Below, one piece after another: positions 1 through 6,384 of a stretch of DNA of 9,324 nt (position 1 is its first letter; each line of letters opens with the position of its first letter). Source of the stretch: Bacteroidota bacterium. GTDB taxonomy: Bacteria; Bacteroidota; Ignavibacteria; UBA10030. Location: NCBI GenBank assembly GCA_003519375.1, contig DOWV01000302.1, forward strand, positions 7,027-16,350. The letters run 5' to 3'. The notes below the pieces were generated by a model that saw only the letters and a list, made by a program, of their open reading frames with translations, ran no database searches and had not been told where the DNA came from. The translations under genes were made by a program, and so were the position numbers.

Positions 1-801
1 CCCGGATTCGGCGATCGCCGCAAGGCAATGCTGGAAGACATCGCTGTCCTTACGGGCGGCACGGTGATTTCGGAAGAGAAAGGCTTCAAACTCGAGAATG
101 CCTCGCTGACTTACATGGGCACCGCAAAGCGCGTAACCATTGACAAGGACAACACGACCATTGTCGAGGGCGCTGGAAAGAAAGATGACATCAAGAAGCG
201 CATCAACGAGATCAAGCAGCAGATTGACAAGACGACGTCGGACTACGACAAGGAGAAGCTGCAGGAGCGGTTGGCGAAATTGTCGGGCGGCGTTGCTGTG
301 GTGAAGATTGGCGCTTCGACGGAAGTCGAGATGAAGGAAAAGAAGGCTCGTGTCGAGGACGCGCTTCATGCGACCCGCGCTGCGGTCGAGGAAGGTATCG
401 TCCCCGGCGGTGGCGTCGCGTACCTGCGCTGCCAGCAGAAGCTCGACGAAGTCAAGACTGAGAACGAAGACCAGAAGATCGGTGTTGAAATAATCCGCCG
501 CTCTGTCGAGGAGCCGATTCGCTTGATCGTTGAGAATGCGGGACTCGAAGGTTCCGTGGTTGTCAACAAGATCAAGGAAGGTAAAGGCGACTTCGGTTTC
601 AACGCCCAGACCGAGAAATATGAGAACCTCATCGCGGCCGGTGTCATCGACCCGACGAAGGTTTCTCGTATTGCGTTGGAAAACGCTGCCAGCGTCGCAG
701 GCCTCCTGCTGACGACGGAAGCAACCATCGTCGAGAAGCCCGAGAAGGACAAGTCCCCCGCGATGCCGCATCCGGGTGGAATGGGCGGAGACATGTACTA
801 A
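1..801 (+). CDS. groEL: Chaperonin GroEL (Hsp60), C-terminal half, cut by left window edge
   Basis: Cytosolic ATP-driven chaperonin that, with GroES, encloses and refolds proteins. The reading frame is open from base 1, so the 5' half lies outside; 266 residues are visible. They begin with PGFGDRRKAMLEDIAVLTGG, which corresponds to about residue 279 of the E. coli protein, so the end of the apical domain plus the second intermediate and equatorial parts are present. The aspartate of VEDALHATRAA (codon 358-360) matches the ATP-hydrolysis residue Asp398 of E. coli, and AAVEEGIVPGGG (379-414) fits the chaperonin family signature. The C-terminus is ...PHPGGMGGDMY, a short tail with little of the usual repeated GGM run. 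The stop codon is followed within 25 bases by a strong terminator, so this is the end of the (presumably groES-)groEL transcript. Identity is certain; only the upstream partner is inferred. Confidence 0.98.
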   Translation, partial: PGFGDRRKAMLEDIAVLTGGTVISEEKGFKLENASLTYMGTAKRVTIDKDNTTIVEGAGKKDDIKKRINEIKQQIDKTTSDYDKEKLQERLAKLSGGVAVVKIGASTEVEMKEKKARVEDALHATRAAVEEGIVPGGGVAYLRCQQKLDEVKTENEDQKIGVEIIRRSVEEPIRLIVENAGLEGSVVVNKIKEGKGDFGFNAQTEKYENLIAAGVIDPTKVSRIALENAASVAGLLLTTEATIVEKPEKDKSPAMPHPGGMGGDMY

Positions 802-824
802 ACCGCCTCCGGGGAAGTGCTATG

Positions 825-864
825 AACCCTCCTGCTCGAAAAGAGCAGGGGGGTTTTTTGTTTT
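825..864 (+). terminator. Intrinsic terminator after groEL
   Basis: Bases 825-837 pair with 843-855 to form a 13-bp stem with a single G-U pair, closed by a GAAAA loop (838-842). Two of the pairs use the first T's of a six-T run (854-859), and after one G a further TTTT follows. This is a textbook Rho-independent terminator placed 23 bases after the GroEL stop. It separates the highly expressed chaperonin transcript from dnaG. Confidence 0.93.
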
Positions 865-892
865 GCCTCGGTGGATCCCCGAAATCTACACT
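863..892 (+). promoter_or_regulatory. Possible sigma70-type promoter for dnaG
   Basis: TTGCCT (863-868) and TACACT (887-892) are spaced by 18 bases, each matching four of six positions of the -35/-10 consensus. This would start transcription near 899 and give a leader of about 70 nt before the dnaG ATG at 968. An alternative pair, TTGCTT (929-934) and TACATT (952-957) with 17-base spacing, would leave a nearly leaderless message. Because the groEL terminator lies just upstream, some promoter is expected in this gap; which one is used cannot be decided from sequence. Confidence 0.3.
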
Positions 893-967
893 AGAGTTCT
901 CTGGCAGATTTCGAGGATCTACAAGGGTTTGCTTGTACTTTCATATTTGGCTACATTAAACCCTGAA

Positions 968-2866
968 ATGCGAATTCCCCCCGAGAAAATTGAAGAAATC
1001 CGCTCTGCGATTGACATCGTCGATGTCATTTCCCAGCACGTGCGCCTGAAAAAGCGGGGAAAGAGCTTTACCGGACTCTGCCCGTTTCACCAGGAGAAAA
1101 CCCCGTCGTTCACCGTCAGCTCTGAGAAACAGGTCTACCATTGTTTCGGGTGCGGGCGGGGCGGCAACGTCTTCACGTTCGTGATGGAGTTTGAGAAAAT
1201 CTCTTTCACAGAAGCCGTCCGTGCTCTTGCCGAAAAAACCGGCATCGTCATTTCCTTTACCGAGTCCGATCAGGAGCATCAAAGTGAGACCGAAAGTCTC
1301 TACCATGCCTGTCGTTTTGCCGGATTGACCTTTCACAACAACCTGACGAAGACCGACGAAGGCCGGACGGCGCTTGAGTATTTTCACCAGCGGGGATTTA
1401 CGGATGAGACAATTCGCACGTTCGGACTGGGCTATTCGATGAACTCGTGGGATGGTTTTGTCAATCGGGCGAAGGAAGAAGGCCTGAATCGTGAGGATCT
1501 CCTCAAAGCCGGACTCCTCAGGAGCCGCGAAGACGGCACGGACTATGACTACTTCCGGGGGCGGGCAATGTTCCCGATTTTCATCACGACCGGCAGGGTC
1601 GTGGGATTCGGGGCCCGCAAACTCCGCGAGGATGATCCTCTGGGAAAGTACATCAACTCCCCAGAAACGCCGATCTATAACAAGAGCCGGATTCTCTTCG
1701 GCCTCTTCCATTCGAAAGATGCGGTTCGCTCGGAAGATAATGCGTTGATGGTCGAAGGTTATGCTGACCTCATTTCCCTCTATCAAGCCGGTATTCAGAA
1801 CGTCGTTGCATCCAGCGGCACGGCCCTCACGGAAGAGCAGGTGCAGTTGATTGCACGCTACACAAAAAAGCTCACGCTCGTGTACGACGCCGACTCGGCC
1901 GGCTCGAATGCAACCCTTCGGGGAATGGATATCGCGCTCGCTCAGGATCTCGATATCTCGATTGTGGAACTTCCGGAAGGAGAGGATCCCGATTCGTTCG
2001 TCCTGAAGTCAGGTGGCAAGGAATTCAGAAGACTTCTCGGGCAGAGCATCTCCTTCATCGATTTCAAGGCAAAACAATTCCTGCGTGCCGGAGCGTTCGC
2101 GACTCCGGAGGGGAAAGCACAGGCAGTTCGGTCGATCGTGCAGTCCATTGCGAAAATGCGTGATGAGCTGAAACGCAATTTCTATATCAAGGAAGTCGCT
2201 GTGAAGTACGATGTCTACGAGTCCATCCTGTATCGAGAGCTCGAGAGGTGGACAGGTGCGCAGCCGCAGCGAGACAGGCCATTGCCCGGCCCCGCCACGG
2301 AATCATCCCTGAGATCCAGCGCTTCGCCTCAAATTCCTGTTGCTCCTGAAAAGTTGAAAGAGGGGGAAAGAGTCCTCTTGAAAGCTCTTTTTGAAAATCG
2401 GGAGGATGTGGCCAGGTTTGTGTTCGCCAATGTCGAAATAGATTACCTGAGCACTGAGCTCGCAAAGAAGTTGTTTCGGATTGCACTTGAAGCTTTTGAG
2501 GACACTGGCCAAATTGAGGTGAATCGCATTGTCGGAGAAACTGGAAGCTCCGAACTGAGGGACACACTCGTCGATCTGGTGATTGAGCGTCATGAGTTGG
2601 GGCAAAGGATGCAGAAGGAGAGCGAAATCGTGCGAGCGGATCCGATGGTGATTGCCAAAGATGCGGTGAAGTCACTCGTTATCGGCCTGGTAAAGAATGC
2701 GCGCGACCAGAAGCGGATAGAACTGAAGCGGTTGCCTGTCGGTTCGCCGGAAGCCCTAAACATTGGTTCGGAAATCCAGGACATCGTCGTCCGTCTCTCC
2801 AAGCTACAGGACGAACACTCCGGGTCGGGACTCGAACGGAGTCAGTCGGCCGACGAGCAGCAGTAG
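968..2866 (+). CDS. dnaG: DNA primase DnaG
   Basis: Synthesises the RNA primers for chromosome replication and works with the replicative helicase DnaB. The protein is 632 residues, a normal length. The N-terminal CHC2 zinc finger has ligands C38, H41, C59 and C62 (in GLCPFH and HCFGCG). The catalytic core contains FRGRAMFPI (about 196-204) and GFGARKL. The Toprim metal-binding residues are E263 (MVEGYADL) and D307/D309 (VYDADSAGSNA), very close to E265/D309/D311 of the E. coli enzyme. A Pro/Ser-rich linker around 430-460 leads to a helical C-terminal region (461-632) expected to bind DnaB. The ATG at 968 (MRIPPEKIEEIR) fits the family N-terminus. The frame is open further upstream but runs through the terminator and into groEL, so the longer form is not credible. 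No clear Shine-Dalgarno sequence precedes this ATG. Confidence 0.97.
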   Translation: MRIPPEKIEEIRSAIDIVDVISQHVRLKKRGKSFTGLCPFHQEKTPSFTVSSEKQVYHCFGCGRGGNVFTFVMEFEKISFTEAVRALAEKTGIVISFTESDQEHQSETESLYHACRFAGLTFHNNLTKTDEGRTALEYFHQRGFTDETIRTFGLGYSMNSWDGFVNRAKEEGLNREDLLKAGLLRSREDGTDYDYFRGRAMFPIFITTGRVVGFGARKLREDDPLGKYINSPETPIYNKSRILFGLFHSKDAVRSEDNALMVEGYADLISLYQAGIQNVVASSGTALTEEQVQLIARYTKKLTLVYDADSAGSNATLRGMDIALAQDLDISIVELPEGEDPDSFVLKSGGKEFRRLLGQSISFIDFKAKQFLRAGAFATPEGKAQAVRSIVQSIAKMRDELKRNFYIKEVAVKYDVYESILYRELERWTGAQPQRDRPLPGPATESSLRSSASPQIPVAPEKLKEGERVLLKALFENREDVARFVFANVEIDYLSTELAKKLFRIALEAFEDTGQIEVNRIVGETGSSELRDTLVDLVIERHELGQRMQKESEIVRADPMVIAKDAVKSLVIGLVKNARDQKRIELKRLPVGSPEALNIGSEIQDIVVRLSKLQDEHSGSGLERSQSADEQQ

Positions 2867-2908
2867 GTCGATTGTATCAATGAACGTTTTACCATCCATG
2901 AGTTGAAG

Positions 2909-3163
2909 ATGCCTCGCACCACACCTTTGATGATCTACATCGTTCCCGGGAAGTGTGACTTCTGCGGATGTTGTGTCGGCGTCTGTCCCGAAGATGCTAT
3001 CGAGCTGCTCGAGTCGGAGATCAAGATCATTGATGAGCGTTGCACCAATTGCCGCAAGTGTGTCTGGGCATGCCCCTGGGAAGTTCTTGAATTCCACAAA
3101 GAGGGCATTGGGCAGCTGCCCAAAGAAGTGTCGCTCCCACAGGCTCTCCCGCCGTCGTTCTGA
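2909..3163 (+). CDS. Small 2x[4Fe-4S] ferredoxin
   Basis: A soluble low-potential electron carrier of 84 residues. Two cluster motifs of the CxxCxxCxxxCP type are present: C16-C19-C22-C26-P (CDFCGCCVGVCP) and C45-C48-C51-C55-P (CTNCRKCVWACP). This is the bacterial-type dicluster ferredoxin pattern. An extra cysteine, C21, lies inside the first motif, and about 28 residues without cysteine follow the second. The start is uncertain: ATG at 2909 is used here, TTG at 2903 is in frame upstream, and ATG at 2930 (MIYIVPGKCDFC) would give a 77-residue protein more like typical ferredoxin N-termini. None has a convincing Shine-Dalgarno site. It sits 18 bases before a geranylgeranyl-reductase-family flavoprotein, so it is probably that enzyme's electron donor; this role is inferred from adjacency and from the archaeal precedent. 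Confidence 0.9.
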   Translation: MPRTTPLMIYIVPGKCDFCGCCVGVCPEDAIELLESEIKIIDERCTNCRKCVWACPWEVLEFHKEGIGQLPKEVSLPQALPPSF

Positions 3164-3181
3164 GAATCGCCGGGAATCATT

Positions 3182-4348
3182 ATGAAAAACCAATATGACG
3201 TCATTGTTGTAGGAGCCGGACCTGCCGGATCAACCGCAGCCCGGTTTGCCGCTGCAGGCGGAGCCTCGGTGCTTCTGTTGGAAAAGGACCGCGATGTCGG
3301 ATACCCGGTCCGGTGTGCTGAAGCAGTGAGCCACGAGGGGGTCGTTCAGTTCATCGAGCCTGATCCGCGTTGGATTGCAGCAACCGTCAGCAAATTCCGT
3401 ATCGTTGTACCGAATGGGAATTCGATCGTCCCCCGGCTCGACGGAATCGGCTATGTGCTCGAGCGCCGTATCTTCGATTATGAGCTCGCGAAGCTTGCAG
3501 TAAAAGAAGGAGCCGAAGTTGTCACGAAGGCCTATGTGTATGACCTCCTCCATACCGGCAATTCGGTTACAGGAGTGCGGGTCCTGATCAAAGATCAGAA
3601 ACTGGACATACGGGCGAAAGTCGTGATCGGTGCGGATGGCGTCGAAAGCCGGGTGGGGAAATGGGCCGGCATTGACACCACGTGTCATATCCATGACATG
3701 GAGAGTTGCGCTCAAGTAACCCTGTCCGGGATCGAGGTTGATGATGGTATTCTGGATTTCTACTTTGGCGATCAGGTCGCACCGGGAGGGTATCTCTGGG
3801 TGTTTCCGAAGGGAAAAGAGAGCGCCAATGTCGGCATCGGCATCAGTGTGGAATGCGCGAAAGAGAAATCCGCGGTGCGATGGCTTGATGAGTTTGTGCA
3901 AAGAAAGTTTCCGGGTGCAGCGATGTTGACCCGGATCGCGGGCGGTGTGCCATGCGCCAAAACCTGTGACGAGATCGTCAAGGGCAACGTGATGATCGTG
4001 GGCGATGCCGCGCATCAGGTGAATCCGACGTCCGGCGGCGGTATCATCAGCGGTATGATCGGCGGAATGATCGCCGGACAGGTCGCTGCCGAAGCGCTGC
4101 AGCAAAACGACCAGCACTTCTTGCAGGAATACGAGAAGCGATGGCAGAGCCGGCTTGGTTGGCGCCATGAAGTATTCTACCGGATCAAAGAAGCCATCAG
4201 TGATTTGTCGGACGACTCGCTGAACAAGTTGTGCGACTCGGCGGCCCGGTTGCCCGAGGAGAAACGTACTGTGGGCGGCATTTTCCGGACGGCGCTCTGG
4301 AATCAGCCCTCCATCCTGCTGGACGTCGCGAAGGTTTTCATCTCCTGA
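3182..4348 (+). CDS. Geranylgeranyl reductase family FAD-dependent oxidoreductase
   Basis: A 388-residue flavoprotein of the family that hydrogenates double bonds in isoprenoid chains (archaeal digeranylgeranylglycerophospholipid reductase, ChlP, menaquinone-reducing MenJ). The N-terminal Rossmann motif GAGPAG (11-16) with E34 at the end of the second strand binds the ADP part of FAD. GDAAHQVNPTSGGGI (from residue 274) is the second FAD motif of the p-hydroxybenzoate-hydroxylase fold. The segment VGYPVRCAE (39-47), with a cysteine at 45, resembles the PVxC(G/A)E active-site region of archaeal-type reductases more than that of plant ChlP. There is no transmembrane segment; peripheral membrane action is likely. 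The ferredoxin gene immediately upstream suggests a ferredoxin-dependent enzyme. The substrate is unknown: a quinone side chain, a polyprenyl carrier or a lipid chain are all possible. A weak GGGA precedes the ATG by about six bases. Confidence 0.88.
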   Translation: MKNQYDVIVVGAGPAGSTAARFAAAGGASVLLLEKDRDVGYPVRCAEAVSHEGVVQFIEPDPRWIAATVSKFRIVVPNGNSIVPRLDGIGYVLERRIFDYELAKLAVKEGAEVVTKAYVYDLLHTGNSVTGVRVLIKDQKLDIRAKVVIGADGVESRVGKWAGIDTTCHIHDMESCAQVTLSGIEVDDGILDFYFGDQVAPGGYLWVFPKGKESANVGIGISVECAKEKSAVRWLDEFVQRKFPGAAMLTRIAGGVPCAKTCDEIVKGNVMIVGDAAHQVNPTSGGGIISGMIGGMIAGQVAAEALQQNDQHFLQEYEKRWQSRLGWRHEVFYRIKEAISDLSDDSLNKLCDSAARLPEEKRTVGGIFRTALWNQPSILLDVAKVFIS

Positions 4349-4386
4349 CCTGGCTGCCCAAGATCAATAATAATCGTCGAGCCAGG
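4349..4386. repeat. Inverted repeat at the end of the reductase gene
   Basis: CCTGGCT (4349-4355) and AGCCAGG (4380-4386) are perfect 7-base complements, starting directly after the TGA stop of the reductase gene and separated by 24 bases. No T-run follows, so it is not a standard intrinsic terminator. It could be a 3'-end stabilising stem or an incidental match. Together with the promoter just downstream it suggests a transcript boundary here. Confidence 0.3.
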
Positions 4387-4434
4387 AACGTGACTCGGCC
4401 CCGCGTGGCCGGCGTCAACACCGGCTTCCTCACC

Positions 4435-4463
4435 TTGCGGCTCAAACGGCCTTCCAGTATATT
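4435..4463 (+). promoter_or_regulatory. Probable sigma70-type promoter for the glycosyltransferase-cdsA run
   Basis: TTGCGG (4435-4440) and TATATT (4458-4463) are separated by exactly 17 bases; the -10 matches five of six consensus positions and the -35 three of six. Transcription would begin near 4470, leaving a leader of about 18 nt before the GTG start at 4488. The pair lies in the only sizeable non-coding gap (4349-4487) right of dnaG, which otherwise holds two small inverted repeats and no gene. Confidence 0.4.
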
Positions 4464-4487
4464 GAACACATCGAGCATCGGCGCACA

Positions 4488-5519
4488 GTGAACAAGGAGA
4501 CCTACAATCACGTTCTTATCGTGCGCACCGACAGGATTGGTGATGTAGTGCTGACCCTTCCGATGATCCCGGTGCTCCGCGCTCACGCGCCGTCGTGCCG
4601 GATTGCGATGCTCGTCCGGCCGTATACCAGTGAGCTGATCGCCGGAACAACCGGGCTTGATCAGATCATCCTTTACGATGAAAGGGAAGCTCGCAAGGGC
4701 TTCCGGAAGTTGCTCGGCGAGATCCGGGAACAGCGATTTGATCTGGTTGTCGTCTCGCATCCGAAGTTCCGTATTGCATTGTTGCTCTACCTCGCCGGCA
4801 TTCCCGAGAGGATAGGGTCGGGGTACCGCTGGTATTCGTTCCTCTTCAATCGGAGAGTGTTCGAGCACCGAAAGACCGCCGAGAAACACGAAGCAGAGTA
4901 CAACATTTCTCTGCTCCGGGCCATCGGAATCGATGCGCAAGGCGTTCCGAATGTCTCCCTCTCGATCCCCGCTGCCGCGCGGGCGAAAGCCGTGGCTGAA
5001 CTCGAGAGCGTGGGTATTTTGGAAAGTGAGAAGTTTGTTGTGCTCCATCCGGGAAGCGGCGGTTCCGCAAGGGATTGGAGCCCGGAGCGGTTTGGAGAGC
5101 TGGCAAAACGGCTCGCGGCAGAAGGCATCAAAGTGGTTGTCACGGGCGATCAGAAAGAACGCACGCTCGTGGAAATGGTGGTAGAGCGATCACAGGGGAC
5201 GGCCCGGGCGTTGATCGGGCGTTTCAACCTGAAGCAACTGGCGGCATTTCTGACACTGCCGAAAGCTTTCGTGTCCAATTCGACCGGACCGCTCCATATA
5301 GCGGCCGCCGTCGGAACACCGGTGGTTGCCATGTATCCGCCGATTCGGGAGTGCAGCCCGAGGCGATGGGGTCCGCTGACGGACAAGAAAATCGTCTTCA
5401 CTGCTGACAATACGCGCTGTCCAAGGTGCAAGGGCGGACCGTGTCAGGGAAACGACTGCATGGATCAGATTACCGTTGACGACGTCTTATCCGCTGTTCG
5501 GGAGTCTGCGGCGAGATGA
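4488..5519 (+). CDS. Glycosyltransferase family 9 (ADP-heptose:LPS heptosyltransferase family)
   Basis: A 343-residue GT-B enzyme expected to transfer a heptose or related sugar from a nucleotide donor to a lipopolysaccharide-type acceptor at the inner face of the cytoplasmic membrane. The N-terminal domain starts VLIVRTDRIGDVVLTLP, where D19 corresponds to the conserved catalytic aspartate of WaaC-type enzymes. The C-terminal donor domain has LHPGSGG (186-192) and the nucleotide-binding signature STGPLHIAAAVGTPVVAMYP (from S265). A cysteine cluster, C311, C314, C319 and C324, near the C-terminus is a pattern met in several members of this family. The start is GTG at 4488, 18 bases after a predicted transcription start; no ATG is available nearby and the Shine-Dalgarno sequence is weak. 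The exact sugar and acceptor cannot be read from sequence, so no waa/rfa symbol is given. Confidence 0.92.
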   Translation: MNKETYNHVLIVRTDRIGDVVLTLPMIPVLRAHAPSCRIAMLVRPYTSELIAGTTGLDQIILYDEREARKGFRKLLGEIREQRFDLVVVSHPKFRIALLLYLAGIPERIGSGYRWYSFLFNRRVFEHRKTAEKHEAEYNISLLRAIGIDAQGVPNVSLSIPAAARAKAVAELESVGILESEKFVVLHPGSGGSARDWSPERFGELAKRLAAEGIKVVVTGDQKERTLVEMVVERSQGTARALIGRFNLKQLAAFLTLPKAFVSNSTGPLHIAAAVGTPVVAMYPPIRECSPRRWGPLTDKKIVFTADNTRCPRCKGGPCQGNDCMDQITVDDVLSAVRESAAR

Positions 5520-5535
5520 AAGGGCCGAATTGTTG

Positions 5536-6378
5536 ATGCGTAGAGTCATCCGATATGTTGCCGTCTTTCTCCTCCTCGCAGGTGCTCGTAATTCCCTTCA
5601 TGCGCAGGATGCGGTACGGGTGATCCCGCCGTCCGAAAGGATCGAACTTTACAAGACGGTCACATCGCTGCGAACGATCAAGCACTCCGCATTTGATGTA
5701 GGCGAACGTCTCGTTTTTGACCTCGGGTACAGTTTCATTACGGCCGGCGAAGCGGTGATGAGCGTCCCGAAACTGGACACCATGTACGGCCGCCCTTCGT
5801 ACCAGGTCCTCTTCACCGTGAACTCCACAAAAACCTTTTCATGGATCTACAAGGTGGAAGACCGTTACGAAACCTATCTCGATACGCAGGGAATTTTCCC
5901 CTGGAAGTTCACGCAAAAGGTACGGGAGGGCTCGTTTCGTCGTGACTTCGCCGCCTGGTTTGACCAGGTCAAGGGTGTGGCCTACGCAAACGATAAGCAG
6001 TATCCGATCCCGCCCTACGTCCACGATGCTGTATCCGCATTCTATTTCGTCCGGACGATCGATTACTCACAATCCCGCGTTGGGGAGAAGATCTATCTTC
6101 AGAATTTCTACAAAGACTCGACGTACACCCTCGCCGTGAAATTCCTTGGTCGTCAGCGCATCGAGGTCGATGCTGGAACATTCGATTGCATCATCGTCGA
6201 GCCTTTGATGAAGGAGGGCGGGCTCTTCAAGAGCGAAGGAAGAATTATCATTTGGATGACCGATGACGACAGGAAAATCCCGGTGAAGGTGAGCACCAAG
6301 GTGGTTGTTGGATCCATCGAAGCGGAGCTAAGGGAATACACAGGCATCAACGGCCCGATATCGGCCAAAGTACGGTGA
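5536..6378 (+). CDS. Exported DUF3108 protein
   Basis: A 280-residue protein with a clear N-terminal signal peptide: MRRVIRY, a hydrophobic core to about residue 17, and a likely signal peptidase I site after LHA (residue 23). There is no lipobox cysteine, so it is probably periplasmic or outer-membrane associated. The mature part has the DUF3108 pattern: GERLVFDLGYSFITAGEAVM, a stretch of alternating beta strands, YETYLDTQGIFPWKFTQK, and RRDFAAWFD. Members are mostly uncharacterised beta-rich envelope proteins. The ATG at 5536 is chosen because it places the signal peptide at the very N-terminus and has AAAGGG (5519-5524) upstream. An in-frame TTG at 5476 would overlap the glycosyltransferase gene and bury the signal peptide. 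The gene lies 16 bases after the glycosyltransferase and 6 bases before the next gene, so a role in surface-glycan assembly is plausible but inferred. Confidence 0.85.
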   Translation: MRRVIRYVAVFLLLAGARNSLHAQDAVRVIPPSERIELYKTVTSLRTIKHSAFDVGERLVFDLGYSFITAGEAVMSVPKLDTMYGRPSYQVLFTVNSTKTFSWIYKVEDRYETYLDTQGIFPWKFTQKVREGSFRRDFAAWFDQVKGVAYANDKQYPIPPYVHDAVSAFYFVRTIDYSQSRVGEKIYLQNFYKDSTYTLAVKFLGRQRIEVDAGTFDCIIVEPLMKEGGLFKSEGRIIIWMTDDDRKIPVKVSTKVVVGSIEAELREYTGINGPISAKVR

Positions 6379-6384
6379 ACGGCT

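Noticed and set aside
776..967. N-terminal extension of the dnaG frame into groEL
   Set aside because: It would be translated through the strong terminator hairpin and adds residues with no resemblance to primase N-termini; MRIPPEKIEEIR at 968 fits the family.
956..1786. 276-codon open frame on the - strand opposite dnaG
   Set aside because: It is antisense to the zinc finger and Toprim regions of dnaG, which are fully conserved; no motif in the antisense translation.
2880..2906. Eight-codon mini-ORF just before the ferredoxin gene as a possible leader peptide
   Set aside because: It has no Shine-Dalgarno site, no regulatory codon run and no associated hairpin; an ORF this short is expected by chance.
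3230..4168. 312-codon open frame on the - strand opposite the reductase gene
   Set aside because: It is the antisense of a well-supported gene; the translation is rich in His, Arg and Pro and shows no recognisable motif.
4408..4425. Short GC-rich inverted repeat GCCGG/CCGGC, possibly REP-like
   Set aside because: The stem is only 5 bp, there is a single copy in the window and no T-run follows, so neither a repeat family nor a terminator can be supported.
4231..4491. Small + strand open frame bridging the gap between reductase and glycosyltransferase
   Set aside because: It lies mostly out of frame inside the reductase gene, has no ribosome binding site, and its translation shows no recognisable feature.
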